Source: Enterovirga rhinocerotis
GTDB lineage: Bacteria; Pseudomonadota; Alphaproteobacteria; Rhizobiales; Beijerinckiaceae
DNA length: 64,000 nt
NCBI RefSeq assembly: GCF_004363955.1
Contig: NZ_SNZR01000011.1
Span: 1,116,001 to 1,180,000, forward strand
Direction: 5' to 3'
In this document: positions 55,354-64,000 of the stretch, one piece after another
How the letters are laid out: each line of letters opens with the position of its first letter
How positions within the stretch are numbered: position 1 is the stretch's first letter
Notes under the pieces: model-generated
What the model was told of the DNA's origin: nothing
Database searches by the model: none
Seen by the model: the letters and a program-made list of their open reading frames with translations, nothing else
Made by a program: the position numbers and the translations under genes

Positions 55354-56292
55354 TCAGATCCCGGCGGGCGCGGCCTGCCTCTCGCGCTCGTCCGCCATCA
55401 GCTGCGCCGCGAGATCGGCAATGACCCCGCGAAGCCAGCGGTGCGCGGGATCGTTGCGGTAGCGGACATGCCAGCCCATCTCGACGGGGAACGTTCCGAG
55501 GTCGACCGGCGCGGGGAGCACCTTCAGCCGTGCGTCCCGCTCGAGGGCACGGCAGACCAGCCTCGGCAGCGTCGCGCAGTAATCCGTCACCGCGAGCATC
55601 TCGGGCACCGCCAGGAAATGCGTGACGGACACCGCGACGTCGCGCTTCAGGTTCCGCTGCGCGAGCGCCTGGTGGAGGCCGGCCCGCAAGCGGCCGGGCG
55701 GCAAGACGTTGACGTGTTTCAGCCTCTCATAGACGGCTCTGGTGAGCGCGGCCTCCACCTCGGGATGGTCCGAGCGCACGACGCAGGCGAGACCGTCCTG
55801 CATGAGGTGCTGTACGACCAGATTGTCGGGCGGATCCACGATCCGGCCGAAAACCATCGCCGTCGTGCCGGAGACGACGCCCGTCTCGGCGAGATCGTTG
55901 CCGAAGGGCGTCAGGCGCAGCCTGATGCCGGGCGCGAGCGCGCGAAGCCGCGCCACGAGCGGCGGCATCAGCACGAGTTCCGCGTAGCTGTTGGGGGCGA
56001 GCGTGAACAGGTGCTCGGCTTCGCCGGGCTCGAAGGCCTGCCGGTCGAGTACAACGGAATCGAGCTGGGCGAGGGCCGCCTCGATGGCCGGCGCGATCTC
56101 TTCGGCCTGAGATGTCGGCCGGATGCCATACCGCTCCCGGATGAAGAGCGGATCGCGCAGCGTGTCCCGCAAGCGGCTCAACGCGTTCGACAGGGCGGGC
56201 TGGGTGATCCCCAGGCGCAGCGCGGCCCGCGTCACGCTCCGCTCCTCCATCAAGGCGAGGAACACGCGCAGCAGGTTCAGGTCGTACCGCAT
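55354..56292 (-). CDS. LysR-family transcriptional regulator
   Basis: 312 aa. HTH 'LLRVFLALMEERSVTRAALR' and 'TQPALSNALSRLRDTLRDPL', effector domain from about residue 90 ('LFTLAPNSYAELVLMPPLVA'). The NodD/NahR-like opening (MRYDLNLLRVFLALM) is typical of regulators of catabolic operons. Divergent from the PfpI-family gene at 56447; a GATAT-N12-ATATC inverted repeat lies just upstream of its start. Confidence 0.9.
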   Translation of the reverse strand: MRYDLNLLRVFLALMEERSVTRAALRLGITQPALSNALSRLRDTLRDPLFIRERYGIRPTSQAEEIAPAIEAALAQLDSVVLDRQAFEPGEAEHLFTLAPNSYAELVLMPPLVARLRALAPGIRLRLTPFGNDLAETGVVSGTTAMVFGRIVDPPDNLVVQHLMQDGLACVVRSDHPEVEAALTRAVYERLKHVNVLPPGRLRAGLHQALAQRNLKRDVAVSVTHFLAVPEMLAVTDYCATLPRLVCRALERDARLKVLPAPVDLGTFPVEMGWHVRYRNDPAHRWLRGVIADLAAQLMADERERQAAPAGI

Positions 56293-56295
56293 CGA

Positions 56296-56317
56296 GATAT
56301 ATTGCTGGCACGATATC
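56296..56317. promoter_or_regulatory. Candidate LysR binding site
   Basis: GATAT-N12-ATATC, an interrupted inverted repeat containing the T-N11-A spacing typical of LysR boxes, starting 3 bp upstream of the LysR ATG and 130 bp before the divergent PfpI-family gene. The surrounding 50 bp are AT-rich (AGATCAACGAGATAAATTTC). Confidence 0.5.
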
Positions 56318-56446
56318 TAAGATCAACGAGATAAATTTCAGGAATGTCTCGGTGAGCCCCATCTTGGCGTCTCGAAAGCTGGCGCGGCAGGTCCTCGGGA
56401 CGTCCCCGAGCCTCTCCGCGGCGGCGCCATAACAGGGGACGGTCCG

Positions 56447-57145
56447 ATGAAGGTTCTCATGGTTCTCACGTCGCACGACACGCTCGGCGACACCGGACGG
56501 AAGACAGGGTTCTGGCTCGAGGAGCTGGCCGCGCCGTATTACGTGTTCAAGGAGGCCGGCGCCGAGATCACGCTCGCCTCGCCGAAGGGCGGACAGCCGC
56601 CGCTCGATCCCAAGAGCGACGAGCCGATGTTCCAGACCGATCTCACGCGGCGCTTCAGCGCGGACGCGGCCGCCCAGGCGCAGCTTGCCCGAACCGTGCG
56701 CCTCGACAGCGTCGATCAGGCCGATTTCGACACCGTCTTCTATCCCGGCGGCCACGGCCCGATGTGGGACCTCGCCGAAGACGAGACCTCGATCAGGCTG
56801 ATCGAATCCTTCGTCGCGGCCGGCAAGACGATCGCCCTCGTCTGTCACGCTCCCGGTGTCCTGCATCGCGTCCGGAATGCCGACGGCACGCCGTTCGTGG
56901 AGGGGCGCCGCGTGACGGGCTTCACCAACAGTGAAGAGAAGGCGGTCGGCCTCGAGGAGGTCGTGCCGTTCCTGGTCGAGGACGAACTCGTCTCTCTCGG
57001 CGCCATCTTCTCCAAGGTGAAGGACTGGGGCGTCCAGACGGTCGTGGACGGCCGGCTGATCACCGGGCAGAATCCCGGCTCGTCGGCCGACGCGGCCGAA
57101 GCGCTCGTCACGGCACTGGGCCGCGCCGGCAACGGCGCCGCCTGA
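56447..57145 (+). CDS. DJ-1/PfpI superfamily protein (Hsp31-like)
   Basis: 232 aa. 'MVLTSHDTLGDTGRKTGFWLEELAAPYYVF' (in part: 'TGFWLEELAAPYYVFKEAG') is the class I Hsp31/type 1 glutamine amidotransferase-like opening with its conserved Glu. 'FYPGGHGPMWDL' and the nucleophile elbow 'ALVCHAPGVL' (Cys133) follow. Members act as chaperones, glyoxalases or deglycases. Its gene is divergent from a LysR regulator, which probably responds to carbonyl or thiol stress; this is inference. Confidence 0.88.
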   Translation: MKVLMVLTSHDTLGDTGRKTGFWLEELAAPYYVFKEAGAEITLASPKGGQPPLDPKSDEPMFQTDLTRRFSADAAAQAQLARTVRLDSVDQADFDTVFYPGGHGPMWDLAEDETSIRLIESFVAAGKTIALVCHAPGVLHRVRNADGTPFVEGRRVTGFTNSEEKAVGLEEVVPFLVEDELVSLGAIFSKVKDWGVQTVVDGRLITGQNPGSSADAAEALVTALGRAGNGAA

Positions 57146-57279
57146 ACCGGTCTCCCTGCCGCTGGCGGCAGCGATTGCCGCCTGAACACGGGCGGACGGT
57201 GAGCGCGGCCTCTACGCAGGGGCCGCGCGGCATCGTAGAGATGATCTCGGGAGGCCGCTCGGCCTCGACGGGAGCGGAC

Positions 57280-58128
57280 ATGGACAGGATCGAACTCGTC
57301 ACCGCGGACTGGCTGTTCGAGCGCCTCGGCGATCCCGGCATCGTCGTACTCGACGGCTCCTATTACCTGCCCGCCGCGAAGCGCGATCCCGAGGCGGAGT
57401 TCCTCGCCGGACATATTCCCGGCGCGGTCCGGTTCGACCTCGACGCGGTGAAGGATCGGAATTCCGCCCTGCCGCACATGCTGCCGGAACCCGACGAATT
57501 CGCCGCGGCCGTGGGGCTGATGGGCATCTCGGACGAGCACATGATCGTCGTCTATGACGGCGCCGGCATCTTCGCCTCGCCGCGTGTCGCCTGGACCTTC
57601 CGCACCTTCGGCTCGCGCAAGGTCGCGATCCTCGACGGCGGCTTCCCCGCCTGGCTCGCGGCCGGGCTGCCCGTCCAGGCGGGCGAGCCCGCTCCGCGCG
57701 TGGCGGCGGATTTCCTCGCCCGCTACGACGATGCGGCCGTGGCGAACCTCGTGGACGTCCGCGAGGCGCTCGAGGCGGGCACGGCGCAGGTGCTCGATGC
57801 CCGTTCGGCCGCCCGCTTCAGGGGCGAGGAGGCCGAGCCCCGCGCGGGCATGAGGTCGGGGCACATGCCCGGCGCCCTCAACCTGCCCTTCGGCGCGGTG
57901 CTGAAGGACGGCCGCCTCGCCGATCCGGACACGATCGAGGAGGCTCTGACGACGGCCGGGATCGATCCCTCGCGTCCGATCGTGACGACCTGCGGCTCGG
58001 GCGTCACCGCCGCGATCCTGCTTCTCGCCATCGAGCGGACCGGACGGCCCGCGCCGGCGCTCTACGACGGTTCCTGGTCGGAATGGGGCTCACGCGAGGA
58101 CACGGAGGTCGTGAGCGGGCCGGCCTGA
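57280..58128 (+). CDS. sseA: Thiosulfate/3-mercaptopyruvate sulfurtransferase
   Basis: 282 aa with two rhodanese domains: inactive N-terminal (1-~140, 'EFLAGHIPGAVRFDLDAVKD') and active C-terminal with the loop 'TTCGSGVTA' (Cys238). The CGSGVTA loop matches 3-mercaptopyruvate sulfurtransferases. Start at the MDRIELVTADW ATG with GGAGCGG upstream. Followed by a family C-like palindromic remnant near 58161-58240. Confidence 0.9.
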   Translation: MDRIELVTADWLFERLGDPGIVVLDGSYYLPAAKRDPEAEFLAGHIPGAVRFDLDAVKDRNSALPHMLPEPDEFAAAVGLMGISDEHMIVVYDGAGIFASPRVAWTFRTFGSRKVAILDGGFPAWLAAGLPVQAGEPAPRVAADFLARYDDAAVANLVDVREALEAGTAQVLDARSAARFRGEEAEPRAGMRSGHMPGALNLPFGAVLKDGRLADPDTIEEALTTAGIDPSRPIVTTCGSGVTAAILLLAIERTGRPAPALYDGSWSEWGSREDTEVVSGPA

Positions 58129-58160
58129 CCATCCGGCAGGACATCGGAATCCCGACTTTC

Positions 58161-58238
58161 CTCATGCCGAGGCGGCGACCGGAGGTCGCCCCCAACCACG
58201 CACGACGGCTGCGTGTCCTTCGGCCCTCGCGGATCGGC
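58161..58238. repeat. Degenerate family C-like palindromic repeat
   Basis: CTCATGCCGAGGCGGCGACC on the left and CTCGCGGATCGGCCTCAG on the right, with an inner CACGACGGCTGCGTGTCCTT, resemble a decayed copy of family C. It lies between the convergent sulfurtransferase and permease genes. Confidence 0.5.
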
Positions 58239-58239
58239 C

Positions 58240-59400
58240 TCAGTGATACGGATCGGCGGCGTCGCGGAGGCCGTCGCCCATGAAGCTGAAGGCGAGCACG
58301 ACCAGCACCACCGGCAGGATCGGCAGCAGCAGCCAGGGATGAAGCTGCACGGCGGCGAGGTTCTGAGCCTCGTTGAGCAGCACGCCCCAGCTCGTGATGG
58401 GCGGGCGGAGGCCGAGGCCGAGGAACGAGAGCGCCGTCTCGCCGAGGATCATCGAGGGGATCGACAGCGTCGCCGAGGCGATGAGATGGCTCATGAAGTT
58501 CGGGATGAGGTGGCGCGCGATCACGCGCGACTTCGAGGCCCCCATGAGTTCGGCGGCCCGCACGAAATCCTCCTCGCGCAAGGCGAGCAGCTTCGAGCGC
58601 ACCGCGCGGGCGAGACCCGGCCAGTCGAGCATGCCGAGGATGATGGTGATGCCGAAGAAGACGAGGAGCGGGCTCCAGTTCGCCGGCAAGGCAGCAGACA
58701 GGGCGAGCCAGAGCGGCAGTTCGGGCAGCGAGCGGATGATCTCGATCATGCGCTGGACGACGTTGTCGACCCAGCCGCCGAGATAGCCTGCGAGGCCGCC
58801 GAAGAAGAGCCCCAGGGTGAAGGAGACCGCGATGCCGACGAGGCCGATCGTCAGCGAAATGCGCGTCCCGTAGATGATGCGGGAGAAGAGGTCGCGGCCG
58901 AGCCTGTCGGTGCCGAACAGGAACATCGTCCCGTTCTCGGGCGGGCAGACGAGATGGAAGCTCGCCGGGAACAGGCCCCAGAACTCGTAGGAATCGGCCG
59001 AGCAGAAGAAGCGGAGCGGCTGCGGCTTCGAGGTGTCCACCACGTAGTCGCGCCGGAAGGTCTCCATGTTGAAGGTGAAGCGATAGGGATAGACGAACGG
59101 GCCGACGAAGCGCCCCTCGTGGACGAGGTGGACCTGCTGCGGCGGCGCATAGATGAAGTCGCCATGCCGCTTCGTCTGGTTGTAGGGCGCGACGACCTCG
59201 ACGAAGGGCACGAGGGCGTAGAAGGCGAGCAGCACGAAGGCCGCCGCCACCGCCACCCGGTGCCGCCTGAACTTCCACCAGGTCAGCCGCCAGGCGGAAG
59301 CCCGGTAGAAGCTGTCGTTCTGCGCTCCGCCGGGCTCGCTGAGACCCGGATCGAAGGGAGCCTTGTCGACGAAATGCCCCGGTCCGGTCGGCGCGCTCAC
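58240..59400 (-). CDS. Peptide-type ABC transporter permease (DppC/OppC-like)
   Basis: 386 aa. An N-terminal helix near residues 40-65, a periplasmic insert of ~110 residues, then the BPD_transp_1 domain ('GTDRLGRDLFSRIIYGTRIS', EAA-like loop 'FVRAAELMGASKSRVIARHL', 'MILGETALSFLGLGLRPPI'). It is longer than standard DppC because of the periplasmic insert. GTG start overlaps the upstream permease stop (GTGA). Last gene of the minus-strand transporter operon. Confidence 0.92.
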   Translation of the reverse strand: MSAPTGPGHFVDKAPFDPGLSEPGGAQNDSFYRASAWRLTWWKFRRHRVAVAAAFVLLAFYALVPFVEVVAPYNQTKRHGDFIYAPPQQVHLVHEGRFVGPFVYPYRFTFNMETFRRDYVVDTSKPQPLRFFCSADSYEFWGLFPASFHLVCPPENGTMFLFGTDRLGRDLFSRIIYGTRISLTIGLVGIAVSFTLGLFFGGLAGYLGGWVDNVVQRMIEIIRSLPELPLWLALSAALPANWSPLLVFFGITIILGMLDWPGLARAVRSKLLALREEDFVRAAELMGASKSRVIARHLIPNFMSHLIASATLSIPSMILGETALSFLGLGLRPPITSWGVLLNEAQNLAAVQLHPWLLLPILPVVLVVLAFSFMGDGLRDAADPYH

Positions 59401-60419
59401 CGGGCTCTCCCGGCGAGCCGGATGCGCGGATCGAGCATCGCCAGGAGGAGGTCGGAGACCAGCATGCCCACCACGGTCAGGACCGCGACGAACATCAGGA
59501 TGAACCCGGCCAGGAACTGATCCTGGGTCTTGAGGGCCGCGAGCAGGATCGGGCCGACCGTCGGCAGGCTCAGGACGAGCGAGACGAGGACCGAGCCCGA
59601 GACGAGGTGCGGCAGGAGGTTGCCGATATCGGCGATGAAGGGGTTCAGCGACATGCGGAAGGGGTACTTCAGCAGCGCGCGGGTCGGCGGCATGCCCTTG
59701 GCCTTGGCCGTGACGTAGTATTGCTTGCCGAGCTCATCGAGGAGATTGGCCCGCATCCGGCGGATCATCGCGGCGGTGCCGCCGAGGCCGATCACGATGG
59801 TCGGGACGATCAGGTGCGACAGGAGCGACTGGATCTTCGGCCAGGTCCAGGGCTGGCCCGCATATTTGGCGTCGTAGAGGCCGCCGATCGAGATCCCGAA
59901 CCAGCGGTTCATGTAATAGAGAAGGATGAGCGCCAGCAGGAAGCTCGGGGTCGCGAGGCCGATATAGCCGACGAAGGTCGCGATATAGTCGCCGATCGAA
60001 TATTGCCGCGTCGCCGAATAGATCGCGATCGGGATCGACACGACATGGACGAAGACGACGACGACGAGGTTGATGAGCAGCGTCAGCCAGAGCGCGTCGC
60101 CGACTACCTCGGTCACTGGCCGGTCGTATTCGAAGGACCAGCCCCAATCGCCCTGGAGCAGGCCCGAAAACCCGTTCGGACCCGGCCAGACGCCGATCCA
60201 GACGAGATATTGCTGCCAGATCGGCAGATCGAGCCCGTATTGCCGGATCAGGAACTCGGCCTTCTGGATGGAGGCGGTCTCGCCCTGGGCGCGCAACTCG
60301 GCTATCTGGTTCGTCAGGAAGTCGCCGGGCGGCAGCTTGATGATGAAGAAGACGAGCGCGGAGATGATGGCGATCGTGACCGCCATGGTCGCGGCTCGGT
60401 TCAAGAGGAAGCGGATCAC
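59397..60419 (-). CDS. Peptide-type ABC transporter permease (DppB/OppB-like)
   Basis: 340 aa, six predicted helices; 'FLLNRAATMAVTIAIISALV' N-terminus, 'EFLIRQYGLDLPIWQQYLVW' and EAA-like 'YYVTAKAKGMPPTRALLKYP' are typical DppB features. GTG start overlaps the stop of the binding-protein gene by four bases. Forms the channel with the DppC-like protein. Confidence 0.92.
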   Translation of the reverse strand: MIRFLLNRAATMAVTIAIISALVFFIIKLPPGDFLTNQIAELRAQGETASIQKAEFLIRQYGLDLPIWQQYLVWIGVWPGPNGFSGLLQGDWGWSFEYDRPVTEVVGDALWLTLLINLVVVVFVHVVSIPIAIYSATRQYSIGDYIATFVGYIGLATPSFLLALILLYYMNRWFGISIGGLYDAKYAGQPWTWPKIQSLLSHLIVPTIVIGLGGTAAMIRRMRANLLDELGKQYYVTAKAKGMPPTRALLKYPFRMSLNPFIADIGNLLPHLVSGSVLVSLVLSLPTVGPILLAALKTQDQFLAGFILMFVAVLTVVGMLVSDLLLAMLDPRIRLAGRAR

Positions 60420-62470
60420 GGGCGCGGTGCCTCCGCCGCGGCGGATTTCGGTGATCCGTGCCGGTTGGCCGAAGCCCCGGACGGCTGCGCCTCGCCGGCC
60501 GTGACGCGATGGCGCCGCCGGATGGGCGGCAGCCAGGCCTCCTTCGAGCGGACGCTGTCCCAGAACAGCTCGTCGATCCGGTAGACGCCGAGCATCGAGG
60601 TCGGATCCCAGGAATAGACCGCCCGCTGGGGCAGGTTCCGCAGCCCGTCTCGGACCACGATCGGCTGGAGGGCGCCGGCGACGGTGCCGATCGACCAGAG
60701 GTTCTCGGCCCGGTTCTTGAGCATGGCCTTCCAGATGCGGGTCTGCTCGGCATCGTCGGCCGTCGACAGCCAGCTCTGATAGAGGTTCATCAGCTCGACG
60801 GCTTCGGGAATGTCGCAGCTCTCGCCCGATTTCCCCCTGGTCTCGTGATACTGCCCCCAGCGCGACCAGGCATAGTTGTCCTGGCGCATCGGCGCGAGCT
60901 CGCTCGGCGGCATGTCGGCCGTGGGCAGGGCGAGGTCCAGCCCCTGAGCCGCGACCATCACGGTGAGCCCACTATAGGTGCGGTTGCGCAGGACGGTGCG
61001 GTCCTGCGGCTTGATGAAGAGCTTGATGCCGACGTCGCGCCAGAACTCGCCGATCAGGGTCAGCCCGTCGACGATCATGCTGCCGTCGCCGTCCGTCTCG
61101 ACGATGATCTCGAGTTCGCGCCCGTCGGGAAGAAGCCGGATCCCGGCACTGTTGCGCTTCGTCAGGCCGATCTCGTCGAGAAGACGGGACGCCTCGCCCG
61201 GGTCGTGCTGGGCATGCAGCGTCCGGAACTCCGGCTCGAACAGCCTGCTTTGTTCCGTGATCGTGTCGTTGCCCTCCGTGCCGATGCCGAAGAGGAGGGC
61301 GTTGTTCAGGATGTGGCGGTCGATCGCGAGCGAGAGGGCGCGGCGGTAGCGCGGGTCCCGGTTGAGCTTGCGCCACACCGGATCCTTCGTCGTGAGGTTC
61401 GGGTAGAGGGCGAGCTCGCTTCCGCGCGCATACGGCCAGAGAAGCGTCTTGTAGCGCTGCGCCTTCTCGCCTTCCTTCAGGATCGGGATGTCGCCCATGG
61501 CGAGCCCGCGGAAGAGGATGTCGGCATCGCCCGAATTGGCCTTCGCGGCCATCAGCCCGCTCGACGAGACATCGAAGATGACCCGGTCGAGATAGGGCAG
61601 TTGATGCCCTTCGGTGTCGACCCGGTGGTAGTAGGGATTGCGCTCGAACACGAAGCGGTTCGCCGGCATCTTCGTCGTCGGCCGCCAGGGCTGAAGCGTC
61701 GGCAGGGCCGGGTTCGTGTTCTCGAACATGTCGTCGAGCCGGTTGTGGAGCGCGGCCCAGGATTTCAGCTTCTCCTTCTTGGCCCAGTCGTCGAGCGTCT
61801 TCTGGTCGACGTAGTGGTTATGCGCCTTTCCGAGGTAATGGGCGGGCCGGTAGATGAAGGGATCGCGCGGCTGCGCGAGGGTCGGCAGGAAGCGTGGATT
61901 GGGCTTCGGCCACGTGTAGCGAACGGTGCGGGAATCGAGCACCTCGAAGAGCGGCTCCTCGCCGTCGACGAGCAGGAAGTCCGGAAGGCCGGCCGGGTTC
62001 AGGTCCTTGTTGAGCGCGACCTCTTCCCAATAATAGCGGAAATCCTCGGCGGTGAAGGGGTGGCCGTCGGACCAGCGATGGCCCTCCCTGATCACGAAGG
62101 TGAAGGTGCGGTCGCCCTGGTTCTCCAGGCTTTCCAGGAGATCGGGGCCGAGATTGAGCTGTTCGTCGTAGCCGACGAGGCGGGCGTAGGAATTCGCCGA
62201 GAGATAGCGGATGTCCCGCGCGCGGGAGACGAGCGAGATGATCTGCCCGCCGGGCTTGCCGATCTCGCGCCCGGTCGCCTTCAGATCGACGACCAGCGGG
62301 CTCTTCGGAAGCCGCTCCGCCACGGGCGGCAGCTGGCCCGCCGTCACGGCCTCCTCGAACATGGGCGTCTCGACGGGCGCGAGCGCCCGCGCGCCGCTCG
62401 CCAGCGCGCTCCAGCAAACGAGACACGCCGCGGCAAGACGCGCGGTCGTCCGGATGCGGAGGCCCGTCAT
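60416..62470 (-). CDS. Extracellular solute-binding protein, family 5 (peptide ABC transporter)
   Basis: 684 aa, long for the family (~530-600). Signal peptide [20 protein letters not shown] with cleavage after ARA. SBP_bac_5 features: 'EGHRWSDGHPFTAEDFRYYW', 'RRALSLAIDRHILNNALLF', 'RTYSGLTVMVAAQG'. Its ATG overlaps the upstream ATPase stop (ATGA). The ligand is not predictable; this SBP/DppB/DppC/fused-ATPase set is found in Hyphomicrobiales often without a known substrate. Confidence 0.9.
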   Translation of the reverse strand: MTGLRIRTTARLAAACLVCWSALASGARALAPVETPMFEEAVTAGQLPPVAERLPKSPLVVDLKATGREIGKPGGQIISLVSRARDIRYLSANSYARLVGYDEQLNLGPDLLESLENQGDRTFTFVIREGHRWSDGHPFTAEDFRYYWEEVALNKDLNPAGLPDFLLVDGEEPLFEVLDSRTVRYTWPKPNPRFLPTLAQPRDPFIYRPAHYLGKAHNHYVDQKTLDDWAKKEKLKSWAALHNRLDDMFENTNPALPTLQPWRPTTKMPANRFVFERNPYYHRVDTEGHQLPYLDRVIFDVSSSGLMAAKANSGDADILFRGLAMGDIPILKEGEKAQRYKTLLWPYARGSELALYPNLTTKDPVWRKLNRDPRYRRALSLAIDRHILNNALLFGIGTEGNDTITEQSRLFEPEFRTLHAQHDPGEASRLLDEIGLTKRNSAGIRLLPDGRELEIIVETDGDGSMIVDGLTLIGEFWRDVGIKLFIKPQDRTVLRNRTYSGLTVMVAAQGLDLALPTADMPPSELAPMRQDNYAWSRWGQYHETRGKSGESCDIPEAVELMNLYQSWLSTADDAEQTRIWKAMLKNRAENLWSIGTVAGALQPIVVRDGLRNLPQRAVYSWDPTSMLGVYRIDELFWDSVRSKEAWLPPIRRRHRVTAGEAQPSGASANRHGSPKSAAAEAPRP

Positions 62471-64000
62471 GCGGCCTCGCCGAGAGAAGCTGCCGTCATC
62501 ATCCGCACCTTGTGGTCCGGGGCGAGCGACATCATCCGCCCCGAATCGCCTCGCGCCAGCCTGAACGGCTCCGGCCAGGCCGAGGGATCGGAGAACTTGT
62601 CGGACCTGAGCCGCGCGAAGTCCAGCGGGCGGTCGATGTCCGGATCGGGCACCGCGGCGAGGAGGGCCTTGGTGTAGGGGTGGGCGGGGGCGCGGAACAG
62701 CGTCTCGGCCGCCGCCTCCTCGACGATATGGCCGCGGCACATCACGGCGATCGTATCGGCGACGTAATCCACCACCGCGAGATTGTGGGACACGAAGATG
62801 TAGGACAGTCCCAGCGCCTTCTGCAGGTCCTTCAGGAGGTTCAGGACCTGGGCCTGAACGGAGACGTCGAGGGCCGAGACCGGCTCGTCGCAGAGGAGGA
62901 CCGCGGGTTCGAGCGCGAGGGCGCGGGCGATGCCGAGGCGCTGCCTCTGGCCGCCCGAGAAGGAATGCGGATAGCGGCGCAGGCTCTGCCGGTCGAGCCC
63001 GACCATGTCGAGCAGGGTCTTCGCCCGCTCGAAGCGCTCGTCGCTCGTGCCGATGCCGTGGATGATCATCGGCTCGGTCAGGATCTCGTAGACCGTCATG
63101 CGCGGGTTCAGGGACGAGAACGGGTCCTGGAACACGAACTGCACCGTGCGCCGATAGCGGGTCAGCGCCTCGCCGGAGAGCTGATGCACGTCCTGAGGGC
63201 CGGTCCCGTCGTCGAAGAGGACGCGGCCGGCATCCGGAACGAGGGCGCGGGAGATCATCTTCGAGAGGGTGGTCTTGCCGCAGCCCGATTCCCCGACGAG
63301 GCCGAGGGTCTTGCCGGAGAGCAGCGAGAGGTCGACGGAATCGACCGCCTTGATCTCGCGCAGGTTGCCGCTGAACACGCCCGCCCGGAGCGTGAAGGTC
63401 TTCGTGAGGTTCTCGACGGCGAGAACCGTGCGGTCGGGCGGGGTTTCGACGGTCGGCGGACGGGCGGGGAGAGCGGCCGTTGCAACCTCGCGCAGCGGCG
63501 TCAGGCGCTCGCCGGGTTCCATCCCGAAACGCGGCACGGCCCTCATCAGGGCGCGCAGATAGGGGTGCTGGGCGCGCCGGAAGATGTCGTCCCGGCTACC
63601 GGCCTCGACCACGCGGCCCCGGTACATCACGACGACCTCGTCGGCCATGTTCGCGACGACGCCGAGATCGTGCGTGATGAGGAGGACGGACATCCCCGTC
63701 TCGCCCTGCAGCTCGCGGATCAGATCGAGGATCTGCGCCTGCGTCGTGACGTCGAGCGCCGTGGTCGGCTCGTCGGCGATGAGGAGAGCCGGCCGCGTGA
63801 TCAGCGCCATCGCGATCATGGCGCGCTGGCGCAGCCCGCCCGACAGCTCGAACGGATAGGTCACGAGCGCCCGCTGCGGATCGGGGAAGCCGACGCGCCG
63901 GAAGACCTCGACGGCCTTCTCCTTCGCCTCCTCGGCGCTGACGCGCGCGTGGAGCCTCAGCGCCTCCGTCACCTGGTCGCCGACCGTGTGGAGCGGCGAG
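62467..64000 (-). CDS. Fused double ABC ATPase of peptide transporter (DppD-DppF type), 5' end outside window
   Basis: The reading frame is open to the right edge; only ~510 residues are visible. The first ATPase lacks its Walker A (beyond the edge) but shows '[20 protein letters not shown]' and '[20 protein letters not shown]'. The second is complete: Walker A GESGCGKT, '[20 protein letters not shown]', '[20 protein letters not shown]'. Powers the adjacent peptide-type transporter; first visible gene of an operon of four with 4-bp overlaps. Confidence 0.93.
   Translation of the reverse strand, partial: SPLHTVGDQVTEALRLHARVSAEEAKEKAVEVFRRVGFPDPQRALVTYPFELSGGLRQRAMIAMALITRPALLIADEPTTALDVTTQAQILDLIRELQGETGMSVLLITHDLGVVANMADEVVVMYRGRVVEAGSRDDIFRRAQHPYLRALMRAVPRFGMEPGERLTPLREVATAALPARPPTVETPPDRTVLAVENLTKTFTLRAGVFSGNLREIKAVDSVDLSLLSGKTLGLVGESGCGKTTLSKMISRALVPDAGRVLFDDGTGPQDVHQLSGEALTRYRRTVQFVFQDPFSSLNPRMTVYEILTEPMIIHGIGTSDERFERAKTLLDMVGLDRQSLRRYPHSFSGGQRQRLGIARALALEPAVLLCDEPVSALDVSVQAQVLNLLKDLQKALGLSYIFVSHNLAVVDYVADTIAVMCRGHIVEEAAAETLFRAPAHPYTKALLAAVPDPDIDRPLDFARLRSDKFSDPSAWPEPFRLARGDSGRMMSLAPDHKVRMMTAASLGEAA

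Overview
The window is about 64 kb of high-GC (roughly two-thirds G+C) chromosomal DNA. Gene content points to an alphaproteobacterium of the Hyphomicrobiales: a GapR/DUF2312 nucleoid protein, an IalB-family protein, a DUF3750 protein, several Liv/Bug/TTT-type solute systems, and short palindromic intergenic repeats of the kind scattered through such genomes. No rRNA, tRNA, insertion sequence, integrase or CRISPR array was recognised, and the genus cannot be fixed from the window alone.

Layout. (1) 1-17 kb: mixed housekeeping and accessory genes. These are a TMEM43-like membrane protein (cut by the window edge), a stand-alone AsnC/Lrp ligand domain, pyroglutamyl peptidase coupled to the MeaB GTPase, an MFS exporter, a DUF3750 protein, an ArsR regulator divergent from a fatty-acid desaturase, the repair coupling factor Mfd, a degenerate receiver protein, IalB, an OmpA-like protein, and a MarR-Fpr operon divergent from an enamidase-like amidohydrolase. 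(2) 17-27 kb: the propionyl-CoA carboxylase alpha chain (the same propionate/methylmalonyl pathway that MeaB serves), an SDR, an O-antigen ligase-like protein, IMP dehydrogenase, a MAPEG protein coupled to an RsmB-type methyltransferase, and GapR. (3) 27-40 kb: a catabolic/transport region. It has a GlcD-type FAD oxidase, a BKACE (beta-keto acid cleavage) enzyme, a carnitine-dehydrogenase-like 3-hydroxyacyl dehydrogenase, a branched-chain-amino-acid-type ABC transporter whose permease and two ATPases are fused in one chain, and its Tat-type binding protein. A GntR regulator and SDR diverge from it. Next come a Bug-type binding protein and a class III CoA-transferase divergent from a LysR regulator.

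(4) 41-53.7 kb: the most unusual region, seven consecutive same-strand genes. They encode a 1541-aa DUF4062 / nSTAND-type NTPase / transmembrane / propeller-like protein, a TerY-P-type protein kinase with zinc ribbon, a PP2C phosphatase, two tandem PrsW-like intramembrane proteases, a vWA (MIDAS) protein, and a Rossmann/RyR-domain protein. The kinase and both PrsW proteins appear to end in a related small beta module, which ties the halves of the locus together. I read it as a phosphorylation-controlled, membrane-linked NTPase signalling or conflict system; the function is inference.

(5) 53.8-64 kb: an NfeD/SPFH membrane-quality pair, a LysR regulator divergent from a DJ-1/PfpI-family protein, a rhodanese-type sulfurtransferase, and a peptide/nickel-type ABC transporter operon (permease, permease, binding protein, fused double ATPase) running off the right edge.

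Four palindromic repeat families (called A-D here) fill most longer intergenic gaps. Clear inverted-repeat operator candidates lie in the divergent promoters next to the ArsR, MarR, GntR and one LysR gene.
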